This document shows positions 31,555 through 42,373 of a stretch of 64,000 nt of DNA, in pieces. Made by a program: the position numbers and the translations under genes. The notes under the pieces were generated by a model. The model was given only the letters and a program-made list of their open reading frames with translations. It made no database searches and was not told the DNA's origin. The DNA comes from Pisolithus tinctorius (Eukaryota > Basidiomycota > Agaricomycetes > Boletales > Pisolithaceae): assembly GCA_024663395.1 (NCBI GenBank), contig JANFAH010000001.1, positions 1,550,001 through 1,614,000 of the forward strand. The letters are read 5' to 3'. How positions within the stretch are numbered: position 1 is the first letter of the stretch; every line of letters begins with the position of its first letter.

Positions 31555-32345
31555 TTGATATCTCAATCAATTCAAGTCAGATCACCACAATTTTTGCAGA
31601 TTCAGAATCAGGGAAATTAGATGTAGGTCCTGGTGTAAAAATTAGACTAGTTCTAGCACTATATAAGCCTGAACAAGCATAGGCTGATTTCACATATACA
31701 ATCAAAATTGCAAGTGATCTAGGCATCTGTACACCTTAGCAAACCAATAGTGGTCTTCTATACATCAATTGTCCAGCAGGCTTTCAATGTTTTTTTGGGC
31801 AGTAGAGAGCCCTCTACTTTGCCTATTATTGCATATTTCTTCACACAAGATTCATATCCTTGGAGCCCTGTGTATCATCTAGAGAACAGTACCAAAAATA
31901 TATGCAATTATGCAGTGTGTTGTGGTGATCTGAAGTTCTACACCTAGTATTGTCTTATCTACACATGGTGGCTGCTTACCAATCATGTGCTACCCTCTAC
32001 CTGTCCCCTTGCCTCACATCTCAAGACTTGCTTCAAATAAAATTTGAATAGCATTCTTTGGGTGCCATGACTATTTCAAGCAATGATATGTATAGGACAT
32101 TTGGAGCATGTTATTCACTGCTCACTGCTCACCTGGTCACTGACTTTTCATCTCTGCACATATTTTTTGGTACTGTTCTCTAGAAATTACGTGGGGCTCA
32201 AAGGATATGAATCTTGTGTGAAGAATTATGCAATAATGGGCTCACAATCTTGGTTATATGTGTAATGGACATCTGCAAGGCAGACCTGTGTCTCATTGCC
32301 CTGATTCTGAATCTCCAAAAATCATGGTGATCTGACTTGAACTGA
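31555..32345. repeat. Degenerate foldback repeat
   Basis: 31565-31640 matches 32275-32340 in inverted orientation (shared TTCAAGTCAGATCACCA), and 31815-31905 matches 32160-32245 in inverted orientation (shared CACACAAGATTCATATCC). The arms have diverged by indels. AT-rich, nearly CpG-free, no coding capacity. Confidence 0.7.
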
Positions 32346-32944
32346 TTGGTGCCATTGATTGAGCCTGTTACAATGTGACAATATATATCCCAATTGTGGG
32401 CAGAGGACAATGTGGATGTCAGAGATACAGGGTAGGATGTCCAACATTTGCCTCTGTGGCATTTGTATAACATCTCACTGGTGTCCAGAGGGGGAGATGG
32501 GATGTCCCAACATAGCCTGAGAGGCTGCTGTGGGACATCCCACTGGTTTCTGGAAGGGGGGTTGGGATGTCCCAACATAGCCTGAGAGGCTGTTGTGGGA
32601 CATCCCACTGGTTTATGGAAGGGGGATGGGATGTCCCAACATAGCCTGAGAGGCTGTTGTGGGACATCCCACTGGTTTCTGGAAAGGGGGTTGGGATGTC
32701 CCAACATAGCCTGAGAGGCTGTTGTGGGACATCCCACTGGTTTATGGAAGGGGGATGGGATGTCCCAACATAGCCTGAGAGGCTGTCATGGGACATCCCA
32801 CTGGTTGCTGGAAAGGGGGTTGGGATGTCCCACAGGTGTATGGAAGGGGGTTGGGATGTCCCAACATAGCCTGAGAGGCTGTTGTGGGACATCCCACTGG
32901 CTGCTGGAGGGGGGGGGGGGATGTCCCAATGTAGCCTTATGATG

Positions 32945-33015
32945 GAAATGTGACCAGAGCTGGGATTGAAGCAACCTCTTAGGTGTTAACCAGGTGCTCT
33001 GACTGCTCAGTTGTG
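32945..33015 (-). repeat. tRNA-Val-like SINE head
   Basis: Minus strand: B-box-like GCTTCAATCCC (32962-32972) and an anticodon-like loop TTAACAC (AAC, Val). Followed downstream by TGGTCACATTT and then the minisatellite. Confidence 0.55.
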
Positions 33016-33911
33016 TATATTGTCTAGGTGATAGCATCAGTAGCATGGGGCATGGACCAGTGATGTGGGAACAAAACTATGTGGAGTGCAATGCACAGAA
33101 TACACCATTTCCAACATGGTCCTTCAATCTGGGAATTTTTGGAGTGCAACAAGGGTGCATGCCTCCTATGATCATGCAAATGGTCTGATAGCATTTTGGC
33201 CTTGTGTTATGTGGAGAGTGGTGTGGGACATCTGGCCAGACAGGGGGGTGGGACATCCCAACTTAGCCTTAGAGGCTGCTGTGGGACATGCCACTGCTGG
33301 CCAGATGGTGGGGAGGGATGTCCCAATGTAGGTGTAGGGGCTGTTGTGGGACATCCCACTGGTTGGCAAAGGGGAGGGTGGGATGCCCCAATGTAGCCTC
33401 AGAGGCTGTTGTGGGACATCCCACTGGTTGCCAGAGGGGGAGAGGGATATCCCAATGTAGCCTTAGAGGCTATTGTGGGACATCCCCCTGGTTGCCAGAG
33501 GGGGGGAAGGAATGCCCCAATGTAGCCTTAAAGGCTGTTGTGGGACATCCCACTGCTTGCCAGAGAGGGGGGAGGGATGTCCCAATGTAGCTTTAGAGGC
33601 TGTCATGGGACATCCCACTACTTGCCAAAGGGGGGGAGGGATGTCCCAATGTAGCCTTAGAGGCTGTTGTGGGACATCCCACTGCTTGCCAGAGGGGGGG
33701 GAGGGATGTCCCAATGTAGCTTTAGAGGCTGTCATGGGACATCCCACTGCTTGCCAGAGGGGGGGAGGGATGTCCCAATGTAGCCTTAGAGGCTGTTGTG
33801 GGACATCCCACTACTTGCCAGATGGGAGGGAGGGATGTCCCAATGCAGCTTTAGAGGCTGTTGTGGCACATCCCACTGCTTGCCAGAGGGGGGGGAGGGA
33901 TGTCCCAAAGT

Positions 33912-34000
33912 AGCCTTATGAGGAAAATGTGACCAGTCCTAAGATTGAACCAGTGACCTCCTAGATGTTCACCAGGTGCTACAACCACTGGACTGTCTGC
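33912..34000 (-). repeat. tRNA-Val-like SINE head
   Basis: B box GGTTCAATCTT (33941-33951) and an A-box-like CCAGTGGTTGTAGCACC upstream on the minus strand. Confidence 0.55.
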
Positions 34001-34292
34001 TGGAGAGTGGGGTGGGATGACCCAATATAACCCAAGAGGGTGGTCTGGGACATAGCCTCAGCTAGTGTTGCTGTGGCCCAGCTCCAAAGGCTGACCTGCT
34101 CAACAACAAGCAGCTTAGTCACTATGACAACTATTACCAAATGTAGCCTTGAGTTGCCACATACCAAATCTACAATAATTATTTTAATACTCAATAATAT
34201 AGATGTGGTATGGCCCTTGGCTTAGGACAGCTCCCTGAGCCACAGCAACACTATCCCCAGTTGCCAGAGGGGGAAGTGGGATGTCCCAATGT

Positions 34293-34375
34293 AGCCTTAC
34301 GATGGAAATGTGACCAGAGCTGGGATTGAAGCAACCTCTTAGGTGATAACCAGTGCTCTAACAGTTGAGCAAATA
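34293..34375 (-). repeat. tRNA-Val-like SINE head
   Basis: B-box-like sequence at 34322-34332 and GCTCAACTGTTAGAGCA as A box. Same downstream TGGTCACATTT link. Confidence 0.55.
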
Positions 34376-34984
34376 TATATTGTCCAGCCACTAATATCAG
34401 TAGCATGGGGGAAAACCAGTGACATGGGAACAAGACTATGTGAAGAGCAATGCACCATTCCCCACTTGCTCAGAGGCTGCTGTGGGACATCCCACTGGTT
34501 GCCAGAGGGGGGGGGATGTCCCAATGTAGCCTTAGAGGCTATTGTGGGACATCCCAATACTCGCCAGAGGGGGGGAGGGATGTCCCAATGTAGCTTTAGA
34601 GGCTGTCATGGGACATCCCACTGCTTGCCAGAGGGGGGGAGGGATGTCCCAATGTAGCTTTAGAGGCTGTCAAGGGACATCCCACTACTTGCCAAAGGGG
34701 GGGAGGGATGTCCCAATGTAGCCTTAGAGGCTGTTGTGGGACATCCCACTGCTTGCCAGAGGGGGGGGAGGGATGTCCCAATGTAGCTTTAGAGGCTGTC
34801 ATGGGACATCCCACTGCCTGCCAGAGGGGGGGAGGGATGTCCCAATGTAGCCTTAGAGGCTATTGTGGGACATCCCACTGCTTGCCAGAGGGGGGGAGGG
34901 ATGTCCCAATGTAGCTTTAGTGGCTGTTGTGGGACATCCCACTGCTTGCCAGAGGGGGGGAGGGATGTCCCAATGTAGCCTTAT

Positions 34985-35067
34985 GAGGAAAATGTGACCA
35001 GTCCTAAGATTGAACCAGTGACCTCCTAGGTGTTTACCAGGTGCTGCAACCACTGAGCCATATGGTC
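34985..35067 (-). repeat. tRNA-Val-like SINE head, best preserved
   Basis: A box TGGCTCAGTGG and B box GGTTCAATCTT (35006-35016) are near canonical. The ends GACCA and TGGTC can pair as part of an acceptor stem, and CCTGG/CTAGG as the anticodon stem. Confidence 0.6.
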
Positions 35068-35404
35068 TGGGTACTAGTGTCAGTAGCTTGGGGGCTTAGA
35101 CTAGCACTGTGGGAACATATCTCCATGAAGTTAATGCACAGAATGCACCATCTCCAATGTGGTCCCTTCATCTGGCCACTTTTGGAGTGTAAAAACAGTG
35201 CACACCCCCTAGGGTCATGCAAATGGTCTGATTGCCTTTTGACCTTGTGTCATGTGATGGATCAGGATTTACTGCTGTGTTTCCAGGAGGCCTTACTATC
35301 AGCCACCTTGTGTCCATGTAACTCACATGATCTGGACTTACTAAGGATGCCGCATGACCCATCGTACCGAGCATGCATGGGTTCCAGCTGCAGCTCATAA
35401 CCTG

Positions 35405-35490
35405 ATGAAAATGTGACCAGAGCTGGCATTGAGCCAGGACCCTCTCAGTGTCAAGCAGCTGCTCTGACCATGGAGCTACCTTGCATTGGA
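35405..35490 (-). repeat. tRNA-like SINE head, diverged
   Basis: A box TAGCTCCATGG, B box GGCTCAATGCC (35425-35435), anticodon-like TTGACAC (GAC, Val). Confidence 0.55.
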
Positions 35491-36015
35491 TTCTCTATGG
35501 TGCTTGTAGGATTAGTGCAGATTACTACTTCAACACCTTAGAGGCTGTGTTGGGACATCCCTCTGGTTGCCAGAGGGGAGGGTGGGATGTCCCAATGTAG
35601 GCTTGGAGGCTGTTGTGGGACATCCCACTGCTTGGCAAAGGGGAGGGTGGGACATCCCAACATAGCCTTAGAGGCTGTTGTGGGACATCCCACTGCTTGG
35701 CACTGGGAACAGTGGGATGTCCCAATGTAGCATTAGAGGCTGTTGTGGGACATCCCACTGGTTGGCAGAGGGAACAGTTGGATGTCCCAATGTAGCCTTA
35801 GAGGCTGTTGTGGGACATCCCACTGGTTGGCAAAGGGGAGGGTGGGATGTCCCAAGGTAGCCTTGGAGGCTGCTGTGGGACATCCCAAGTCCCCTTATGA
35901 AAGTCAGTGGGATGTCCCATCCCAGCCTCAGAGGGCTATGATGGCACATCCTCCTAAGCTACCTTTGCAGACCAGCACAATGCCCCATGACAACCTCAGA
36001 GGCTCATCTGGGACA

Positions 36016-36740
36016 TTCTGCCCTCTGCAGATGGTGTTGCAAAGGTGACCAACACCATGTTCTATGTGGGGGACTTTGAGATATTGGCTTGTCTCACAAG
36101 TGTTCAAAAACCATTCACTTCTTCCTTCATACGGTACAAATTGCATGAGGTATAGACACAAATTGATTGAATTTATTATTGCAATTTTCAAGGCAAATGT
36201 GGAGGCCCAGGTGGGTCATCTCCCTGGCAACTAGTGAGATGTCCCAATACAGCAGAATCACATTGCAAAGATGTACATGAAAAGTACTATTGTATACTAC
36301 TATGCATGGTGGGATGGGAGGGGATGTATAGGTCAAAGGATACTTTGTGGATTAAATCTGTCAGAGGAGCAAGGGGGCTAGGATTTCTGCAGCTATTTCA
36401 ATGCTAATATAAGCTCCACTTTCAGGAGTAGGGACCCCAGTCACCCAAGGCAGTCTTGGGACATCCCAAATAATTGCATTTGAATGGATGGCTATGTGGG
36501 AAATCCCATCTGTCCCAGGGCCTAAAAATCTGCATAGCCCTGGGACATGACCAGATGTCCCTGGGCAGACCTTGGTCTGGGAGGCTATTAGGCTGGATGG
36601 TTTGGAGAAACTATTCAGCCTAAATGCTTATGAAAAATGGTTACCTGAAGTGCAGAGAACATGAGATAAAACAAAGTATCTTTTCAAAGATTTTTTTCCC
36701 CTATGTTTGTATAAAGAAAATTGTAAAGTGCTTGCTGTGT
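36016..36740. other. CpG-poor spacer, no gene
   Basis: Scattered GGGACATCCC-like words, but no regular repeat and no coding sequence. Ends at the broken 3' side of the minus-strand Gypsy-2 copy. Confidence 0.4.
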
Positions 36741-37353
36741 AAGGGGATAAACCCATAGACTTCAGAATGGTGACCCACTCGGCCCAGAAGACAGAGTGCG
36801 CAACAGTGTGCCAGCGGCAATCATCGTTCTCGCAGCTCTTCATGATAGCCTCGTGAACATCATAGTGGTGGCACTCTACAATGCCGTTAGCCTGAGAGTT
36901 GTAAGGAGAGATATGGATGTGACAGATATGATATTGCGCGGCTAGGGCATCTAAGGCTTGGACGAACGTGGGACCGTTGTCGGTGACAATCTCGGTGAGT
37001 GGACCCCAGTGGCATAGAATGTCCTCGAAGATGAAGGACGTGAGCGCGGTACTATTTTCCACACGCAACATACGCCATTCGGGATATGAGGTGAGCGCGC
37101 AACGAGCCTGTACTATGTAGCGGTAGCTGCCAGCTTTGGGCATCAGCATTGTGTCAATGTGAGCTTTATGAAACAGGCCCCCTATCATGGGTACAGTGGG
37201 GGGGATATGAAGCTTCTGCATCTGGTGGATCTGGCATTCATGACAAGTGCGGACATACCACTTCACATCCTCGACAAGAAGAGGCCACCAGAAGTGAAGG
37301 AGAAGGCGCGTGCAGACCGTGAAGACACCCTTGTGTCCGAGGTCATCATGCAC
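36741..37353 (-). pseudogene. Integrase fragment, minus Gypsy-2
   Basis: Starts at the HDDLGHKGV zinc-binding motif, with CHEC and the first two DDE residues (HIDTM, VTDNGP). The Glu motif reads NGIVECHHYDV. Agreement with the plus copy ends after MGLSPY, and unrelated CpG-poor sequence follows. It is out of register with the RT frame because of an 11-nt deletion near 37503. Confidence 0.85.
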
Positions 37354-37495
37354 TTCTTTGATGAGACGGTACTGCTTGGATTCATTGATGACTAGCTGAT
37401 GCCATCCGTGCAGTTCCCTACGCCATAAGTTACCATCTAGGAGGAAGAAGCAGCTGGCCGAATTAAAGAAGGATGAGTACTGTGCATCAGTAAGG

Positions 37496-39772
37496 TCAGG
37501 AGGTCACGAGGAATGTGCGGATCATTTCTATCTTTGCTTCGCATGCCCAAGCTTTCATGGACCACAGAATGGCAGGGTCGTCTGGGGTATCAGAAGGGTT
37601 ATTAGCATCAGCAGTCGCAGAGAATGCGAGATAGAAGGATGCAGGTGGCGGGAGGCTCACCCGATGGTAAGCGGGTGGCGGTAGGAAATAGTGATCTTGA
37701 CTGGAAAGTGACATAGGAGGCGGGCGGTCATTGGCAACCTGTGTAGAGAAAGAGTAAAAACGGTCCAGCCAATCCTCATGGTCGTCATCCTCGGGTGGGT
37801 CGAGCTCCAACTGCGGACAGTGGGACAAGCCATCAGGGCCAGCATGCCTGTCCACGGGAACGTGGACAAGTTTGAACAAGAAAAGGAGCATGCCAGCAAT
37901 CCAGCAATTGATCATCGCGTTAGGCTGCAGATCTGGGTTATTTATCATGCCCTTAATATACTTCACATCTACCTCCACAGTGAAGTTAGCGAGACCGGAG
38001 ATGTATACGCATACTGCGCACAACGCGTGGAAGAGACCATACAACTCAAGCTTGGCCTGGGAGTAGCGGCTTTCCACTTCATTGAGGGTGATGGATCCGA
38101 AGCGACTTGGGTACTGTCTGCTGTCTTCACCGAGCTGGTAGAGGATGTAGCCAACTGCAATGACCGATGTGTCAACTGCTCGAATTACTTCACGACCGCA
38201 CTCATAGTCAATCCTTCGGAGTGCGGGGGACTTTACAATTTCGTCCTTGAGTCGTTGCATGGCAGCGCATTGCAGTTCGTCCCATGTGAATGGTACGTCC
38301 TTCTGCATGAGTGCGACTAGTGGCCACACAATCTTGGCAAAGTCTTTGATGAAGATGCATAGCACTCCGCAGACACCGAGGAAACCGCAGACCTGTGTCA
38401 GGTTGTGGCACTCGGGCCAGTCGCAGATCTTCTGCACTTTGCTTTCTTCAGGAATGCGGCCTTCAAAGGTGCACTTGTGCCCAACGATCACAGCGGACGG
38501 AGCGGCTAGCACAAACTTCTTTGCCGAGACGGTGGCTCCAACGTTCTGCAAACGCTGAAGGATACGGTTAACAACTATACAGTGATTCCAGATAAATTTC
38601 CGAATCCCAGGATTCTCCAGGATAGTCTCATAGGACCCATCTGTGCGCTGATAGCGGGTGGTCTCAGATTTTACAGGGACGTCATCTATGAAGGGCAGGG
38701 TATGATGCGGGATCTCATCCTGGAGAACAAATGCAGTATCTCCCTGGTATACCTGTACTGCATTCGCATGACCTTGCAGCAGAGTAGTAAGCCGATGTGG
38801 TCTGAGGGGGGTACCGAAGGTGGTGAGGTCGCAGGAATCCACATGAAGCACACGCTGGTCATACCCGGAGTAGAGGTCCATCATCGCATACACCACGTAT
38901 CCAGCAAAGGATTCTGCGAGGTGTTCTATGAAGGGCGGGACGGACGCATCGCAGATGGTCACTGCATTCAGGGGCTGTAAGTCATGCACAAGATGAAGAG
39001 ACTTTCCGTCTTTCTTTACTACGCAGAACCAGCAGGAGCAGTAAGCTGCTGTAGAAGGTTCATACATGCCGGACTTGATGTGATCTTTACTCATGTCTAT
39101 GACTTGGGCATGTATCACATTCAGGATAGGGATATTGTGTTGGACCCAAGGCGTGTGTGGAATCATAGGAATCTTTACTGGCGGAAAATAGCGTTCGTCT
39201 AGGTGTCTGCACTCTGTAATGTCCCAAGTGAATGCAAGCTCATGGACCGAAACAAGCCAAGTTACGAGTTTAAGTTCTTCTGGCCAAAGCCAATCTGCAG
39301 GATCGAGGTCAAGTTCCACAGCCCGTTTGGCAGTGAAGCAGATGCCTGGAGCAAAGTCTGGTGGATGGGTTGGAAGTGGTTGGAGACCAGTGAGCGGGTC
39401 GTCAGGCAGGCTGCGCACGATGCGGTATTCTTCTGCCATTGGGGCAGGTACCGTCCGAACCTTCTTGGCAACTGGCTTGTAAACGAGGGTGTGAACTGCG
39501 GGATCTAGTTGATAAATGCTGCTGAATGCGGCTATAGCAGAGGGGTTTAGTATTGTCTGAGTGGAAGAGAGGAAAGCGAAAACAGGTGAGGGTATTCCGG
39601 TGGGTATGTTCCGTGGCATGGGTGCCACAGGTGAAGAGAAGTTCGTCGAAGTAAAGGCTAATGATGAGACTGTAGGACTGAGGAACGGATAACAGCGGCT
39701 AAATAGGAAACAGGACATCTTAGTAGGCTCTCCCTGACCGTTTGGTGGATCATCGATATTCAAAAACCCCAT
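37496..39772 (-). pseudogene. RT-RNase H region, minus Gypsy-2
   Basis: 758 codons open from the -1 frameshift site. RT motifs MDLYSGYDQ and FIDD are present, as is an RNase H-like segment (VDTSVIAVGYILYQ). About 90 percent identical by eye to the plus copy. The frame ends early at TGA 37496 because 11 nt present in the plus copy are missing. Confidence 0.9.
39763..39769 (-). promoter_or_regulatory. -1 frameshift heptamer, minus Gypsy-2
   Basis: G GGT TTT in the Gag-PR phase, directly followed by TGA; the -1 frame is RT. Identical in the plus copy. No conserved downstream stem seen. Confidence 0.65.
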
Positions 39773-40799
39773 TCGACTATACTTTGGTGGCTATGGCAGT
39801 GCTTGCCGCACTTGCAGCACAGACAGCCCTCACGCCACGGGTGCATGGGCAAAGTGTACTCATGGCCATCGTTTGGGTCTCAGAGAGTGATCCGCTGTCC
39901 GCCATCGGGATAATCGTTTGTTACTGCACTCATAAGGCAAATGAACGGACGTCCGAGGAGCATGTCGAAGTTGGCATGTTCAATTACTTGAACCTGTAGC
40001 ATGACTGGCCCAGCGCCGAAGTCGAGTTTCAGGTTCTCTAGTACACCTACACACTGGAAACATTTCTCAGTTTCTTTGCTGAAAACATTTTAAAAAAAGA
40101 TTGAAAAATGAGACTCTTTAATTTGGGATGTTTTTGTGACAAATATTGTAAAAATATATTGGATTTGTATTGTCTATCATGCCTCACAAAATGCCACCAG
40201 AAAATTTTAAATCTTTGCACATAAAAAAATTATGGATGTTCAGCAGAATGATTTTGAACACAATATGTGTGATACATTGTAAATAATTTTCCAATATATG
40301 TCACTTTTTTTTAGAATCAACAATCTGCTTTTTTGTGAGCAGAAAGTTTAAAAAGTAGGCAGTATTTATTTAGTCTAAGTATTGTATTGCAATGATGAGT
40401 TGTGTGCTGAAGCTCATATGAAAAACATTCTGCTTTTTTTATTCTCAAACATGTAATATACAGTGAAATATTTTTCAACAAAAAATCAAATCAGAAATAA
40501 AGTCTTTCCACATTAAAATCATAGGTCAAAACATCAAAAATTATTTCTAGATGAAATATTGCATATATTATTACACATGTCAAGAGCAATTGATACAGTA
40601 TGGTATGCTGATGCAGATATGGCATGCTGTCATAGCCATGCCTTGACCCCAGCCAGACTCAGCCTTGCACTCACTCAGTCCAGCCTCAGCCTTGCCAAAC
40701 CCCTACCCCCAGTTGGTCTAGCACAGGTAGCACTGCTTTGAAGTGCTGCTATGAAGTGTCATTTTGGTTGAGCCTGACCCAGCCTTGTCCCCAGTCTGC

Positions 40800-41035
40800 C
40801 CTCATCTCTGTCCCAGTCTCTGGTTATCTTTGTCATGACTTACTAATACCATTCTTACCAATCAGTTACCAATCTCTGTGAGACTGGCATTACCAGTCTC
40901 CATACTATAGTTACCCCAAGTATGTAAACCCATAGATACTTGGCCTGTATTCCCTCAGTCTGAAATCAAATAAGTCTCATTAAGTCCAAACAGTCCACCA
41001 TCTGACCCCTGCTCCCCTCTGATCCCTGACCCCTT
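40800..41035 (+). repeat. LTR-like relic
   Basis: AGTATGTAAACCCATAGATA followed by CTTGG resembles the promoter region of the LTR-like block at 46830-47630 and of the Gypsy-2 LTR (TATAAAACCCTGTACTTAGG). Weak similarity only. Confidence 0.3.
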
Positions 41036-41232
41036 GGCCTCATGCCTGTACCAGTCTCTGGTCTAGTCTTGAACCTGGTAACCTCAGACTTGACACATGC
41101 TGGGAACCACACCCTCACTCATACAGGACATCCTGTGGTCCTCAATCATGGGGAACATGAACTCCAAAGTCACTGGTATGTTGATGACCCTCCTGCAGGA
41201 AAAAAAAAGTTTGGCATTTATTGAAAGCCTCA

Positions 41233-41744
41233 TGGTTGGAATTGACCTTGGTACAACAAGTTCATCATTGCCATCATAGAGGGCAAGCAGGCATGTGTGA
41301 CTGAGAACTCCAAAGGTGCCTGGACAACCCCATCAGTAGTGGCCTTCACAAAACATGGGGAGCATCTTGTTGGCCTGCCTGCCAAGTGTCAAGCAGTGGT
41401 TAATCCATCAACACTGTCTTCACATTTAAGGGCTTGATTGGCTGCAAGTTCAAGGGTGTGGATGTCCAGGAGGACTTGAAGCACTGGTTAGTACATGCAA
41501 CAACTGTCAAACAGGACAGCATCTTATATTGTCTACAGAGCATTCAAAATTGCTGAGAAGTCAGATGCTTGACCAGCTGTTGAGGTTGACATTGGTAGCA
41601 AGAGCCAACAATTCATATGTCATGGCAAATGTTTTGATCAGTAAGACAACTCATGTTCTCTCCAGAGTGCTGAGGAACTGTCATCCATGGTACTTACAAA
41701 GATGCATGAGACTGCTGAGCAGTTCCTTGACAAGAAAGTCAAGT
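41233..41744 (+). pseudogene. Mitochondrial HSP70 (SSC1-type) fragments captured by a transposon
   Basis: Coding pieces of the ATPase domain: [10 protein letters not shown], then, in another frame, [20 protein letters not shown] and [14 protein letters not shown] (41270-41405), then a third frame with [11 protein letters not shown] (to about 41489), and EELSSMVLTKMHETAEQF at 41667-41720. These are the N-terminal nucleotide-binding segments of mitochondrial HSP70. Frameshifts and stops destroy it. Splice sites survive (CTCCAG at 41655-41664 and GTAAGT at 41743), so genomic DNA rather than mRNA was captured. It lies inside the CACTG element; copy 1 lacks it. Confidence 0.85.
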
Positions 41745-42238
41745 AAGTTTCATGCACATCATTTAGGAGTTCCCTAGTGTTGACAGCTATGATTAGCCAT
41801 GCAGTCATCCATTACACAAACAATTAATAAAACAGGTGTACTATAATCAGAAAGAAACTGAGAAAAAAGCTCCTGAAAGGCTGGTTTCAGACAAATCATG
41901 TGACCTTGCATTGTCACATAGCACTCATGATTTGTACCACATCAACATTGATCCCTGGAACACATGGTTGATTACATATCAGAAGGAACCAAGGTGAGTG
42001 ACTTTTGTACTGTAGTTGCCTACCACTGATGGTGTTGTCTAATTGTGCTTTATTATGTCCTCAGAATGGCTTGATAGCTAGTTATGTGCAATCACTGACC
42101 TCCAATCCACTGATGGGGCATGTGGATTCCCTGAGGCTACTAGTATGTACATATTCCTTTTTGTTGCACTATTCAAAGTTTCCATATTCATCTAAGAGCA
42201 CCCAACTGACAGCTGTTGACCTCCATTGAGTAACATAC

Positions 42239-42373
42239 AAGGGGGCAGCACACAAGCTGAACCCAATGCCTTCACTCCACTTCTGCCTCTCTGCTTTGTC
42301 AAACTTCCTCTGCACTTTGATTCTAGCCCTCTGGGAGTGTCAGAGTTTGTCAGAGTGAGTGGTCCTGACTGTT
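42239..42373 (+). repeat. Decayed LTR fragment in CACTG copy 2
   Basis: Matches 9240-9366 in copy 1, and more loosely the chromovirus LTR 19390-19571, with CpG lost. Confidence 0.5.

Larger units (their letters stand above)
32490..36015. repeat. Palindromic minisatellite, four blocks
   Basis: Units of about 60-67 bp, roughly 30 in all, in blocks 32490-32935, 33225-33915, 34255-34290 plus 34470-34985, and 35535-36015. Each unit is a self-complementary pair, GGGATGTCCCA...AGCCT with AGGCT...TGGGACATCCC, around a 3-nt loop, followed by a G-rich spacer (up to 9 G in a row). The blocks are separated by tRNA-like SINE heads. Long ORFs here are by-products of the repeat. CpG is almost absent. Confidence 0.9.

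Noticed and set aside
34985..35067. Functional tRNA-Val gene
   Set aside because: Stems are mispaired, the loop has drifted, and all five copies continue into the same downstream repeat; it is a SINE head.
32198..35950. Many ORFs of 60-180 codons with Trp-Asp-Ile-Pro or Gly-His-Pro-Thr repeats on both strands
   Set aside because: They follow the minisatellite period on both strands at once and have no start context or conservation beyond the DNA repeat; by-products of the array.
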